A stretch of DNA of 64,000 nucleotides from Shinella sp. UYSO24 (GTDB lineage Bacteria; Pseudomonadota; Alphaproteobacteria; Rhizobiales; Rhizobiaceae): NCBI GenBank assembly GCA_902167985.1, contig CABHNZ010000007.1, positions 186,001 to 250,000 on the forward strand. The letters are read 5' to 3'. Under the pieces are notes generated by a model. The model did not search any database. It worked only from the letters and a program-made list of their open reading frames with translations, and was not told the origin of the DNA. Positions within the stretch are counted from its first letter, which is position 1. Each line of letters begins with the position of its first letter. This document shows, in pieces, positions 19,968-29,625 of the stretch. The position numbers and the translations under genes were made by a program.

Positions 19968-21223
19968 TCAGGCCCACTCGCCCTTGCGCAGGACCGGCAC
20001 CCTGCTGCCATCCGGCTTGATGCCGTCGATATCCACCTTGTCGGAGCCGATCATCCAGTCAATGTGGATGAGCGAGGAATTGCCGCCCTTGGCCTTGATC
20101 TCGTCCTGCGAAAGCGAGGCGCCGTTGAGGAAGCATTTCGAATAGCACTGGCCGAGCGCGATATGGCACGAGGCGTTTCGTCGAACAGCGTGTTGTAGAA
20201 GAGGATGCCGCTCTTCGAGATCGGCGAGGAATGCGGCACCAGCGCCACTTCGCCGAGCCGGCGTGCACCTTCATCCGTATCGAGAACCTTGTTCAGAACC
20301 TCTTCGCCCTTCGACGCCTTCGCCTCGACGATCCGCCCGCCCTCGAACCGCACCTGGATATTGTCGATCAGCGTACCCTGATGGGAGAGCGGCTTGGTGC
20401 TTGAGACGGTGCCTTCCACCTTCAGCTCATGCGGGGTGGTGAACACTTCCTCGGTCGGGATGTTCGGGTTGCAGGTAATGCCGTTCTTCGCTGTCGAGGC
20501 GCCGCCATGCCATTCGTGCTCATCCGCAAGGCCGACGGTAAGATCGGTGCCGGGGCCGGTAAAATGCAGTGCCGAGAACCGCTGGCCGTTCAGCCAAGTC
20601 GAACGCTTGTTGAGGTTGGCGTTATGCGCGTCCCATGCAGCAATCGGATCGTCGAGATCGACGCGCGAGGCGGCAAAGATCGCATCGGCCAGCTTGGTGA
20701 CGGCCGCATCCTCGGAAAGTTCCGGGAAGACCTGCCGCGCCCAGGACGGGTTGGGATAGGAAACGATGTTCCAGTTGATGTCGAAATTGGCGATCTTCTC
20801 CAGCGCCGGCTTGTAGGCCATCGAATTGGCCTTGTTGGCGCGCGCCACCTTGGCCGGATCCTGGCCGGCCAGCATCATCGGATTGTCGCCGGCAATCGCA
20901 AGGCGCGCCGCACCATTGGCATAGGCCTTGGCCATGCCCTCGTAGAGCCAGCCGCTGGCCTTGTCGAAGCTTTGATCCGGCGCATGCTCGTAGCGGGCAA
21001 GCGTTGCCTCTTCATCCGAATAGAAGGTCGAGACGATGCCGGCACCCGCAATATAGGCGTGCTTTGTGATAAGCCGCACGAGCGGCAGGGCCGCGATCGG
21101 CGCGGTAATGACCAGATCCTGGCCCTTCTCGAGCCTCAAGCCCACCTTGACGGCAACCTCGGCCAGCTTTTCGAGCTTCTGCGGATCGATGACGGCGGTC
21201 TGGAAATTTGGCGCGATGGTCAT
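19968..21223 (-). CDS. M29 family aminopeptidase (frameshifted in this sequence)
   Basis: A thermophilic-type (AmpS/PepS) cytosolic metallo-aminopeptidase with two metal ions. The family patterns GTDLTVGLADEHEWHGG, NIPTEEVFTTP and ALVPHSSPISKSGILFYNTLFDE are present. The frame breaks near 20168 (CGGTGC read as CGTGC). Repair gives RCHIALGQCYSKCF and the metal-ligand region IHIDWMIGSDKVDIDG, ending KGEWA at 19968, 418 residues, a normal length. Start ATG 21223. Confidence 0.9.
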
Positions 21224-21393
21224 GGGCTTGCCTCTCTTGATCGGTGCACAGCCACAGACTTAGAGAGGTTGGGAGCAAAATTGAAGGGCCGCGTCCGCCA
21301 TTATCGGATACCTCTCATCAGAGGCGGGGGGCAGGGACGGGGGCGACGGCCGGCACGCATCTCTCCATGCTCCGTCGCCGATACCCTTGCCCG

Positions 21394-21866
21394 TCAGGCA
21401 ACGAGAGACGCCGCGATAGCCTTCAAGGCCACCTGTGCGGCCTTCGGGTCGAGCCTCACCTGCAGCCCGCGCTGCCCGCCATTCATATAGACCAGCGTCT
21501 CGTCGAGTGCCGCAATCTCGATGGCTGTCGGCACCAGCTTCTTCTGTCCGAACGGGCTGATGCCACCGACATGATATCCCGTGGCGCGCTCGGCATCGGC
21601 AGGCTTCATCATATTGGCCGACTTGCCGCCGAAGGCTGCAGCCAGCTTCTTCATCGAAACCTCGCGATCGGACGGCACGACGACGCAGACCGCCTTGCCA
21701 TCCACTTCCGCCATCAGCGTCTTCAGACGCGATGCGGCTCCTCGCCGATCGCCTCCGCCGCCTGCAGCCCGATCCGGTCTGCATTCGGGTCATAGTCATA
21801 GGTCACGGCGGTGAAGGACACACCGGCCTTGGTCAGCATCTGCGTGGCGCGGGTCGTCTTGGACAT
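21394..21866 (-). CDS. ybaK: YbaK/EbsC-type aminoacyl-tRNA deacylase (frameshifted in this sequence)
   Basis: A 157-residue single-domain editing enzyme that hydrolyses mischarged Cys-tRNA-Pro. The N-terminus MSKTTRATQMLTKAGVSF and YDPNADRIGLQAAEAIG, the substrate-pocket Lys in VSMKKLAAAFGGK and GYHVGGISPFG are all family marks. The frame breaks near 21726 (GTCCTGAAG read as GTCTGAAG, creating a TGA). Restoring C joins EEPHRVLKTLM. It starts 4 bp after the ArsC-like gene, so they form an operon. Confidence 0.88.
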
Positions 21867-21870
21867 GGGA

Positions 21871-22218
21871 TCAGCCCAGTTCCGCCGCATAGATGTCCGG
21901 CTTGAAGCCGATCACCAGCTTGCCGTCCGCTTCGAGCACCGGGCGCTTTATCATCGAGGGCTGAGCCAGCATGAGGGCAATCGCCTTTTCCGCCGTCAGA
22001 TCCGTCTTGTCTGCCTCATCCAGCTTCTTGAAAGTCGTGCCGGCGCGGTTCAGCACCGTCTCCCAGCCCTTTTCCGCCACCCATTTCTCCAGATGTGCGC
22101 GGTCGATGCCGGAGGCCTTATAGTCATGGAAGTCGTAGGCCATGCCCTTGTCTTCGAGCCAGGTGCGGGCCTTCTTCATCGTGTCGCAGTTCTTGATGCC
22201 GTAAATCGTCGTCGTCAT
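21871..22218 (-). CDS. ArsC/Spx-family (YffB-like) reductase
   Basis: A 115-residue thioredoxin-fold protein starting MTTTIYGIKNCDTMKKARTWLE. The single cysteine in NCDTMKK is the YffB-type motif, while classical arsenate reductases have an extra CX5R environment. RPVLEADGKLVIGFKPDIY is the family C-terminus. YffB-like members are glutathione-dependent reductases of unclear substrate. First gene of a pair with ybaK. Confidence 0.85.
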   Translation of the reverse strand: MTTTIYGIKNCDTMKKARTWLEDKGMAYDFHDYKASGIDRAHLEKWVAEKGWETVLNRAGTTFKKLDEADKTDLTAEKAIALMLAQPSMIKRPVLEADGKLVIGFKPDIYAAELG

Positions 22219-22406
22219 GTCATCCTCGCTTTTGACGAAGCGATAACAGTGCTTCCGCCTCTTGGGCAAGTGTGCCTCTTTCGCAGGCTTGCAGGCGGCG
22301 CAACCCTGCTGTGCCATGCGCCTGAAGCATGGCTTTCCTGCTTGCGTGTGCGTTGTGCAAACCCGCATCTCGGCGCATATCTGCTGCAACGAATAGGAGA
22401 GTTCAG

Positions 22407-22571
22407 ATGACCAGCACGAACAAGACCCGCCGCAATGCCTTTGGCCGCGCCTTCGAAGTTTTCGGCGCTGCAATCGCTGCAACCGCTGCAATCCAGAACC
22501 ATCGCCGCCCGGCCAAGCGTCACCTCGACGTCCTCGGCATGGACGCCAAGTCCTTCGAACACCTGAAGTAA
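22407..22571 (+). CDS. small conserved alphaproteobacterial protein
   Basis: A 54-residue basic protein: MTSTNKTRRNAFGRAFEVFG, then AAIAATAAIQNHRRPAKRHLD and LGMDAKSFEHL. The pattern of a basic N-terminus, an Ala-rich helix with RAFEVFGAA and a C-terminal LGxDxxxF recurs in small rhizobial proteins, as far as I recall. The ribosome binding site AGGAGAG stands 6 nt before ATG 22407. The Ala-rich helix may touch the membrane. Function unknown. Confidence 0.6.
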   Translation: MTSTNKTRRNAFGRAFEVFGAAIAATAAIQNHRRPAKRHLDVLGMDAKSFEHLK

Positions 22572-22808
22572 TATCACCCTCCGGTTGAGCGGCATTTCTG
22601 TCGCCAGCCGATGGCATATGATCTTCGGCCGGCTTCCGGTGCTATGCCGGGAGCGAGAGGCTTGGAATATCGGGCGACGCCTTTTTCCGCGTAAGGCTGT
22701 CGTCGCATGAAACGGGTGGACATTTCGCGCCGGTGGCGCGATCTATGAGAGACCGTCGAGGTGGTGTCGCAGCAGGTGCCGCAGGCGGTCGCTCCCCGGA
22801 AATCCATC

Positions 22809-23429
22809 ATGTCCATTCGTCACGCGATCCACCATTACTGCATATTCGAAACCGCCTTCGGCTTCTGCGGCATTGCCTGGAAGGTCCATGACGCTGGTCT
22901 TCCCGTCGTCACCCGCTTCCAGCTGGCCTCTGCCGGCGCCGCATCGACGGAACGGCTGGTGCTGAAGCGGCTTGAGGGCCTGTCCGTAGAAGGCCATACG
23001 GAAAGCGGGCTTGCCGATGCGGATCCCGCCATCGGTGGGTCTGCCATTCTGGCCCTGATCGAGGATGTCAGGCGCTATTTTGCCGGTGCCAAGGTCGATT
23101 TCAGCGCTGTCGCGGTCGATCTCTCGGCTCAGGATGATTTCTTCCGGCAGATCTATGCAGAGGCTCGCCGTCTTCCCTGGGGCGTGACCACGACCTATGG
23201 CACGCTGGCAAAAAAGCTTGGTGCGGGGCCGGAAAAGGCCCGCGATGTCGGCCAGGCCATGGCGAAGAACCCGATTCCGCTCATCATTCCCTGCCACCGC
23301 GTCCTTGCGGCCGGCGGCAGGATCGGCGGCTTTTCGGCGCCCGGTGGCTCCGGCTCCAAGGCGCGCATGCTGGAGCTTGAGGGTATCGTGATGGCGGCGG
23401 CAGAACCGGCGCAGCAATCGCTCTTCTGA
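22809..23429 (+). CDS. ogt: methylated-DNA-protein cysteine methyltransferase
   Basis: A 206-residue suicide repair protein that takes the methyl group from O6-methylguanine onto its cysteine. The active site IIPCHRVLAAGG and the minor-groove-binding WGVTTTYGTLAKKLG are clear. The N-terminal domain (HHYCIFETAFGFCGIAW) is the Ogt/Ada-C type. ATG 22809 fits the homologous start; an upstream GTG at 22761 is possible but lacks conserved sequence. Single gene, intact. Confidence 0.92.
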   Translation: MSIRHAIHHYCIFETAFGFCGIAWKVHDAGLPVVTRFQLASAGAASTERLVLKRLEGLSVEGHTESGLADADPAIGGSAILALIEDVRRYFAGAKVDFSAVAVDLSAQDDFFRQIYAEARRLPWGVTTTYGTLAKKLGAGPEKARDVGQAMAKNPIPLIIPCHRVLAAGGRIGGFSAPGGSGSKARMLELEGIVMAAAEPAQQSLF

Positions 23430-23469
23430 GCGCCGCGCCGCCTGTCCAAACCTCTGCCTGCCGACAGGC

Positions 23470-24060
23470 TCAGTGGACGACGAACTTGTAGCCGACGTAA
23501 CCGACGATTAGCACGGCTGCGACAGCCATGGCGATCTGCCCAAGCCGCTTTTCGATGAAATCGCGGATCTCCTCGCCATAGCGGCGCAGAAGCCAGGCGA
23601 GCAGGAAGAAGCGCGCCCCGCGGGTGATCGCGGCCGATACGATGAACAGCCAGATATCCACATGCACCGCGCCCGACAGGATCGTCACGACCTTGATCGG
23701 CGGCAGATGCGCAAAACCGGATGTCACGAGCATCAGCACGATCGCCTCGAAGGTGATCCCGGCCTTCAGCTGGTTGAACGTATCGAGCTTGCCGTAGAAT
23801 TCGAGAATGGGGGCGGCGATCGCATCAAAGGCGAAATAGCCAATCCACCAGCCGGCAATGCCGCCGAGCACGGAAAAGATCGTCGCCACCAGCGCATAGC
23901 GCCAGGCCTTGTCCGGCTTTGCCAGCGACATAGGCAGAAACAGCACGTCGGCGGGGACGAGAAACACCGAGCTTTCGACAAAGGCGATGACGGCAAGCCA
24001 GATTTCCGCGGATTTGCGGGCGCTGAGCGCCATGGTCCAGTCATAGAGTCTGCGCAGCAT
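23470..24060 (-). CDS. YqaA/DedA-like (VTT domain) membrane protein
   Basis: A 196-residue inner-membrane protein with the SNARE-associated/VTT pattern: FVESSVFLVPADVLFLPMSLA, GGIAGWWIGYFAFDAIA and TSGFAHLPPIKVVTILSGAV. Members of this superfamily are implicated in lipid transport or scrambling. In the raw sequence this gene is joined in frame to vapC upstream, but I think the join comes from a lost base. The natural start is ATG 24060, just after the expected vapC stop at 24065-24067. Confidence 0.83.
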   Translation of the reverse strand: MLRRLYDWTMALSARKSAEIWLAVIAFVESSVFLVPADVLFLPMSLAKPDKAWRYALVATIFSVLGGIAGWWIGYFAFDAIAAPILEFYGKLDTFNQLKAGITFEAIVLMLVTSGFAHLPPIKVVTILSGAVHVDIWLFIVSAAITRGARFFLLAWLLRRYGEEIRDFIEKRLGQIAMAVAAVLIVGYVGYKFVVH

Positions 24061-24064
24061 ACGT

Positions 24065-24453
24065 TCAGGCTTCCTGTACCGTTTCGTGACCGGCAGCTTG
24101 GCTGCCTTAATGAATTTTCGATCGAAAGTGACAAATCTTTCGCAGTGGCGCGCTTTCAGAAGATGCAGCGCGTCGGCAAAATCCATGCCTTGAGCAAAGA
24201 GGTCAAGGGCCCCGGCGACGATTGCAGCGTCTTCGACCGTCACACTCGGCATGCCGGCAAATGTCAGGAAAGTTTTGATGATCTCTGCCCTGCCGAAGCG
24301 GTAGCTGCTGCGCAGCACCCATTCGACTTCGATGACGACGGTGATCGAAACGAAAACCTGTTGGCCATCGATCATGTTCCGTGCCCGCTCCGTCTGGGCA
24401 GGGTGGTCATCTACGAAATATCGGACGATGATGTTGGTGTCGATGGCGATCAT
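24065..24453 (-). CDS. vapC: VapC-family PIN-domain toxin (frameshift near the 3' end)
   Basis: A PIN-domain ribonuclease. The acidic residues of the metal site are Asp in IAIDTNIIVRYFVDD, Glu in VVIEVEWVLRSSY and the Asp pair in MDFADALHLLKA plus FVTFDRKF. ATG 24453 overlaps the antitoxin stop (TGATG). The frame reads on into yqaA, but restoring one G near 24100 (CTGGCCGG read as CTGCCGG) gives the typical ending KLAGHETVQEA and a stop at 24065, 129 residues. Confidence 0.85.
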
Positions 24454-24734
24454 CAATCGGGATCGACGCTCCTGAGGAAGCTGCGTCTTGCCTCGTCGAG
24501 GATGCCCTGGTTCATCTCTTCGATCGTCTTCGGCTTGCCTTTGTATTTCAGCATGCCGAAAGCCGCGCCCTGTGGCGTCGGCGGAAAGATCGGTCGCTTC
24601 CTGAGCAGTACCCCGTCCGGGGTTTCCTCCACGACGAGCTTGGTTCCCGCATCCCAGTGCTGCCGTTCAAGCACGGCTTCGGGAAGCGTGATCTCGCCCT
24701 TGTCGGAAATTCTCGTGATGACGTCGTCAGCCAT
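24453..24734 (-). CDS. vapB: VapB-type AbrB/MazE-like antitoxin
   Basis: A 93-residue antitoxin. Residues 6-45 (ITRISDKGEITLPEAVLERQHW) form a swapped-hairpin AbrB DNA-binding domain. The C-terminal part (KTIEEMNQGILDEARRSF) is the toxin-neutralising tail. It overlaps vapC by one base of the ATG, the usual antitoxin-first toxin-antitoxin arrangement. A second toxin-antitoxin pair in the window after the RelBE-type pair. Confidence 0.85.
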   Translation of the reverse strand: MADDVITRISDKGEITLPEAVLERQHWDAGTKLVVEETPDGVLLRKRPIFPPTPQGAAFGMLKYKGKPKTIEEMNQGILDEARRSFLRSVDPD

Positions 24735-24823
24735 GGCAGCGCCTCAGGTGAATATGCACGGTAGGATAGAGTAACCTGCTCTCGCCCACAAGCTAGGCCC
24801 GAAATCTGGCCGATAATACGACA

Positions 24824-24857
24824 AAGGCCCGGATATCGCGGCGATATCCGGGCCCTT
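24824..24857. terminator. strong hairpin terminator after guaA
   Basis: A 14-bp perfect stem GGCCCGGATATCGC/GCGATATCCGGGCC with a 1-nt nominal centre sits 26 bp past the guaA stop. On the minus strand it is followed by TTTG, giving a short T-tract. It separates guaA from vapBC. Confidence 0.7.
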
Positions 24858-24882
24858 CTATCAATTCAATCAGCGGAAAACC

Positions 24883-26458
24883 TTATTCCCACTCGATCGT
24901 GCCCGGCGGCTTTGAGGTGACGTCGTAGACGACGCGGTTGATGCCGCGCACCTCGTTGATGATGCGGGTCGCCGCACGGCCGAGGAAGTTCATGTCATAC
25001 GGATAGAAATCCGCCGTCATGCCATCGACCGAGGTCACGGCGCGCAGCGCGCAGACGAAATCATAGGTGCGGTAGTCGCCCATCACGCCAACGGTCTGAA
25101 CCGGAAGCAGAACGGCGAATGCCTGCCAGATCGTATCGTAGAGGCCCGCCTTGCGGATCTCGTCGAGATAGATCGCGTCGGCCTTGCGCAGGATATCGAG
25201 CTTTTCGCGGGTGATGCCGCCCGGGCAGCGGATCGCCAGACCCGGACCGGGGAAGGGATGGCGACCGATGAAGGATTCCGGCAGGCCGAGTTCGCGGCCA
25301 AGCGCGCGCACTTCATCCTTGAAGAGCTCGCGCAGCGGCTCGACGAGGCCCATGTTCATGCGCTCAGGCAGACCGCCGACATTGTGGTGGCTCTTGATCG
25401 TGACGGAAGGTCCGCCGGAGAAGGAAACGCTCTCGATGACGTCGGGGTAAAGCGTACCCTGCGCCAGGAACTTCGGCGCACCCTTGCCGTCGGCAGCGAT
25501 CTTGGCGGCTTCCGCCTCGAACACTTCGATGAACAGACGGCCGATCGTCTTGCGCTTCACTTCCGGGTCGGTCACGCCTTCGAGCTGGCCGAGGAAGAGT
25601 TCGGACGCGTCGACGGCGACGAGCGGAATGTTGTAATGATCGCGGAACATGCCGACGACCTGTTCGGTCTCGCCCTGACGCATCAGCCGTGATCGACATA
25701 GATGCAGGTCAGCTGGTCGCCGATCGCTTCATGGATGAGGATGGCCGCAACCGACGAGTCAACGCCGCCGGAAAGGCCGCAGATGACGCGTTCCGAACCG
25801 ACCTGATCCTTGATCTTGCGGATCATCTCGGCGCGGTAGGCAGCCATCGTCCAGTCCGACTTCAGGCCGACGATCTTGTGCACGAAATTGGAGAGCAGCT
25901 TGGCGCCATCGGGCGTATGCACCACTTCCGGGTGGAACATCGTCGTGTAGTAATGGCGGCTCTCGTCGGCAGCGATCGCGAACGGCGCGTTTTCCGAGGT
26001 TGCGATAACCTCGAAACCTTCAGGAAGCTTGGTCACGCGGTCGCCATGGCTCATCCAGACCGGATAGCGTCCACCCTTTTCCCAGAAACCGTCGAAAAGC
26101 GGGCTCGCCTTCTTAACTTCCACGTCCGCACGGCCGAATTCCGCCGCATGACCGCCCTCGACGACGCCGCCGAGCTGGGTGCAGAGCGTCTGCTGGCCGT
26201 AGCAGATGCCGAGGATCGGCACGCCGCTGTCGAAAACCGCCTGCGGTGCGCGCGGCTGCCTTCCGTCGTCACCGACGCCGGGCCGCCGGAAAAGATGACG
26301 CCCTTCGGCGAAAGCTTTTCAAAGGCCTCTGCGGCGCTCTGGAACGGATGGATTTCGCAATAGACGCCGGCTTCGCGCACGCGGCGCGCAATCAGCTGCG
26401 TCACCTGGCTGCCGAAATCGATGATGAGAATGCTGTCGGGATGAGCTATCTGGGTCAT
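24883..26458 (-). CDS. guaA: GMP synthase (glutamine-hydrolysing), two frameshifts in this sequence
   Basis: Converts XMP to GMP with ATP and glutamine. The N-terminal class I glutamine amidotransferase holds the nucleophile Cys in GICYGQQTL and the His/Glu of MFHPEVVHT. The ATP-pyrophosphatase domain has the P-loop SGGVDSSVA. The C-terminal dimerisation domain ends KPPGTIEWE, the invariant terminus. Breaks lie near 26256 (AGCCCGCGC read as AGCCGCGC) and 25688 (GGCCTGATG read as GGCTGATG). Repair gives about 525 residues. The enzyme is required for guanine-nucleotide synthesis, so true loss is unlikely. Confidence 0.95.
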
Positions 26459-26473
26459 GGCGAGCCTTTAGAG

Positions 26474-26495
26474 AAAAGTTGCAATTTTGGCAACT
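26474..26495 (-). terminator. hairpin terminator between mtnN and guaA
   Basis: On the minus strand AGTTGC pairs with GCAACT across a 7-nt loop (26477-26495) and is followed by TTTTCTC. It lies directly after the mtnN stop. Confidence 0.5.
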
Positions 26496-26498
26496 GCG

Positions 26499-27152
26499 TC
26501 AGAGTGCCAAAACGCCGCTTTTGATGGCCTTTTCGAGTTGATCGACGGTCGCGGCAAGCTTCTCGTCGATCACATGCAGATATTCGGTCCAGTTGTCGAC
26601 ATGCTTCAGCTCCGCCTTGCCGTCGGAAATACCGCGAAGCCCGATCAGCGGCAGGCCGAACATCTGGCAGCATCGCATCACAGCAAACGTCTCCATATCC
26701 ACCATCTCGGCCTCGATTGCGTCATAGGCTGCACCCGAGACGATGTTGGCGCCGGTGGAAAGGCTTGCCGAGGCGACGTCCGGAATGCGGAACGGCAGAG
26801 GCATCGCGGCCGGATGATCGAGAAACGGCGTGCGGCCCTTCTCGAAACCGAGCGGCGAGGCGTCCATGTCGCGATAGGCGACGGAAATCGCCTGATAGAC
26901 TTCCGTCTGCTCCAGCACCCGCGAGCCGGCAGAGCCAAGCGAAACGACGAGATCCGGTCTGCGCCCTTCGAGAACCATGGAGGTCAGCGCCCGTGTCAGC
27001 ACGATTGCCGCCTCCACCGGGCCGACGCCGGTCATCAGCGGGGTGATGCGGGATTTGAGATGCGGGCCATATTCCGCATCGACGGCCATCACGTAGAGAA
27101 TGGTCCTGTCACCGACAGATTTCGGCTCGCCCATCGAGATCGGGGAAATCAT
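26499..27152 (-). CDS. mtnN: 5'-methylthioadenosine/S-adenosylhomocysteine nucleosidase-like protein
   Basis: A 217-residue phosphorylase-superfamily protein with the MTAN pattern: MTGVGPVEAAIVLTRAL, DLVVSLGSAGS, AEMVDMETFAVMRCC (the substrate-ribose Glu and Met) and LRGISDGKAE with the catalytic Asp in SDG. It cleaves adenine from MTA or SAH in the methionine-salvage and methylation cycles. Its ATG overlaps the stop of the thioesterase gene (ATGA at 27149-27152). Confidence 0.85.
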   Translation of the reverse strand: MISPISMGEPKSVGDRTILYVMAVDAEYGPHLKSRITPLMTGVGPVEAAIVLTRALTSMVLEGRRPDLVVSLGSAGSRVLEQTEVYQAISVAYRDMDASPLGFEKGRTPFLDHPAAMPLPFRIPDVASASLSTGANIVSGAAYDAIEAEMVDMETFAVMRCCQMFGLPLIGLRGISDGKAELKHVDNWTEYLHVIDEKLAATVDQLEKAIKSGVLAL

Positions 27153-27645
27153 CCAACCACATCCTCTCGTCCGCGGATCACCATCATCGACGAGGTCATC
27201 GAGGCGATCAGCTTGGCCGGCCCGTCACCGATCGCATAGGCGCGGCCGTCAGCCACGATGATCGTCGAACCGGGCTTGGTGATCTCGCCGCGAAACAGAA
27301 ACGCTCGCCGCGGCCGGGCGAGAGCAGATTGACCTTGAACTCGATGGTGAGGATCGAGACGTCGGGCGCGATGACCGAATAGGCGGCATAGGTGCAGGCG
27401 GTTTCAAGCGCTGCGGAAATCATCCCGGCATGCAGGAAACCGTGCTGCTGGGTGAGTTTCGGATCATAGGGAAATTCGATTTCCACCATGGCCGGCTGCA
27501 CGCGGGTGAGTTCGGCGCCGATGAGGCCCATCGCGCCCTGCTGCTCGAAGCTGCGGCGGATGCGGCCATCGAAATCACCGGGATCGGTGATCGCACCGGT
27601 TCGCTCATCCATCCCCGCACTCTCACCCGTATTCGTCACTGCCAT
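27149..27645 (-). CDS. PaaI-family hotdog thioesterase (frameshifted in this sequence)
   Basis: A 165-residue hotdog-fold acyl-CoA thioesterase. QQHGFLHAGMISAALETACTYAA is the active-site segment (HGG-like region), and VSILTIEFKVNLLSPGRGE follows. The frame breaks near 27297 (TTTCCTGTTT read as TTTCTGTTT). Repair gives FRGEITKPGSTIIVADGRAYAI and an end at 27149 that overlaps mtnN, so the two are translationally coupled. Start ATG 27645 (MAVTNTG). Confidence 0.8.
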
Positions 27646-27770
27646 ATGCCTGTCTTGTCGTCGCGGTTGCGTTTGTCGCCGGCCGCGAAAATCGCATGGC
27701 AAGCGCCCGGCGGCAAGCATTTAAGCCAGAAGCATTCAAGGCAGAGTGCGGCTGCCGGACGAGGCAAGGC

Positions 27771-29056
27771 TCAGGCCTTGCGCTGCATCCGGCAGAAGAA
27801 GAAGCCATCCGTATCGGTGCTGGCGGGGGTAAGCGTGATCGTACCCTTCTCGCCGATGCGCGGCTTCGGGGCGTCCTTGCCGAATACGGCAGACCAGCGG
27901 CTTTCGGTCGAGATGATCGAGTAATCCGGGTTTTCCGCGCAGAAGCGCTCTACCTGACGGTCGTTTTCTTCCGGCAGGATCGAGCATGTGACGTAGATCA
28001 GCGCGCCGCCCGGCTTGACGAAGGCAGACGCCTCGGTCAGCGCCTCCTGCTGCTGGCTGGTACGCTCGTCGAGGTTTTTCTGGGTGAGCCGCCACTTGGT
28101 GTCGGGGCGGCGGCGCCATGTGCCGGTGCCGGTGCAGGGGGCATCGACCAGAACGGCATCCAGCTTGCCCCGCATCGGGTCGAGCTGGCGCGGATCGTCA
28201 TGCACCTGCACATTGCGGGTGCCGGCGCGGCGCAGGCGCTCGATGATCGGCGCCAGACGCTTGCGGTCGGCGTCATAGGCGTGGATCTGGCCCTTGTTGT
28301 GCATCGAGGCCGACATGGCGAGCGTCTTGCCGCCGCCACCGGCGCAATAGTCGAGCACCTGATCGTGCTCGCCGGGCTCGACCAGATCGGCAACGATCTG
28401 GGAACCTCGTCCTGCACTTCGAACCAGCCTTCTGGAACGAAAGCTCGGCTGTGACGTTTGGCAGACGGGAAGGGCCTTCGCCGGCGGCAATGCGGATGCC
28501 GTTGCGGGCGACGCGTGCGGCAGAGGCGCCGGCGCGTTCCAGAGCCTTGACCACCTTGTCCTGCGAGGCCTTCAGCGTATTGGCGCGAAGATCGAGCGTC
28601 GGACGGGCAGCAAGCGCTTGGCTTCATCCAGCCAGTCCTCGCCGAAATTGGCTTGAAGCGACGGCAGGATCCAGTCGGGCACGTCGCCCTGCACATTGAG
28701 CGGCGCATCGGAAAGATCGCGCGCGGCAAGCGCTGCGCGATTGGCATCCGTGAGCGCCGGTGGTGCAAAGCGATCGTCGGTGAAATCGGCATTGAGGGTA
28801 TCGACGTCGAGACCCCACTGGCGGATCAGAACCGCATAGGCGAGTGCAGTCGGGCTGTCGTCGTCCATCAGCCAGGCATGCGAGAGGCGCATGCGCAGCG
28901 CGTCATAGACGATATTGCCGATTGCGGCACGATCGCCGGATCCGGCGAACGATGGGAAAGGCCCCAGTCCTTGAGGGCATCGGCCACAGGGCGTCTGCGC
29001 GCCTCGATATCGGCCAGTACCTCTATGGCTCCGGCCACTCGTCCGCCCAGTCGCAT
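27771..29056 (-). CDS. rsmB: RsmB/NOL1-Fmu rRNA cytosine-C5 methyltransferase (four frameshifts in this sequence)
   Basis: A SAM-dependent RNA m5C methyltransferase. SAM binding is at DYCAGGGGKTLAM. The two catalytic cysteines are in VDAPCTGTGTWRRRP and YVTCSILPEEN, and the protein ends GFFFCRMQRKA. The N-terminal NusB-like part begins MRLGGRVAGAIEVLADIEARRRP. Four single-base losses lie near 28952, 28625, 28430 and 28405. The last two are GGG read as GG, in GGCTGGTTC and GGTTCCCAG. Repair gives 429 residues, the family length. This is the most fragmented gene in the window. Confidence 0.88.
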
Positions 29057-29205
29057 GTCACTCTCCGTCTCGGTTGCACCCGTCTCGATCGGGTCGTAAC
29101 CGCGAATTGCGATGAGGGCAAGTCCCTGACGACGGGCCGTGTGGAGGCCGCGCGCTGTCAGGTCGTCACTTCGGCGCTAAATCCCTTCGCCGAAGGGGGT
29201 GGCAG

Positions 29206-29625
29206 TCAGGCGTCCGGACCAGCGCCATGCGTGGTGGTGACGATCTGATAACAGACATTTGCCGTACCCGATCCGATCATGCCGATATCGGCAGCGGCGG
29301 CGCGCGAGACGTCGAGTACCCGGCCGCGGATGAACGGGCCGCGATCGTTGATGCGCACGATGACGCTTCGGCCATTGCGCTTGTTGGTCACCAGCACCTT
29401 CGTGCCGAATGGCAGCGAGCGGTGGGCGGCAGTCAGTTGCGCCGGGTTCATCCGTTCACCCGATGCGGTCTTCGTGTGGGCGGCGTACCAGGAGGCGCCA
29501 CCGCAGCCGGCGGCAAAAGCCTGTCCCGACCCGTTGAGAATAAATGCAGCTATAGCGGCCGCGGCGAAAGTCGCGCTTCGAATTGTTGTCAAATCGATCG
29601 TCCCCGTCGTTTTAGGTCCCTGCAC
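29206..29625 (-). CDS. rlpA: RlpA-like septal ring lytic transglycosylase domain protein
   Basis: A 139-residue exported protein with a signal peptide (FAAAAIAAFILNGSGQAFA) and a double-psi beta-barrel: GGASWYAAHTKTASGERMNP, LPFGTKVLVTNKRNG, SVIVRINDRGPFIRGRVLDVSRAAA. The catalytic Asp of lytic RlpA lies in NDRGPF. There is no SPOR domain, so this is a short RlpA. It would act on peptidoglycan in the periplasm. A 15-bp palindrome lies 67 bp upstream of the start. Confidence 0.85.
   Translation of the reverse strand: MQGPKTTGTIDLTTIRSATFAAAAIAAFILNGSGQAFAAGCGGASWYAAHTKTASGERMNPAQLTAAHRSLPFGTKVLVTNKRNGRSVIVRINDRGPFIRGRVLDVSRAAAADIGMIGSGTANVCYQIVTTTHGAGPDA

Noticed and set aside
24883-26458. 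Programmed frameshift in guaA
   Set aside because: There are two separate breaks, no slippery heptamer or stimulatory structure, and the same defect type recurs in about 30 other genes.
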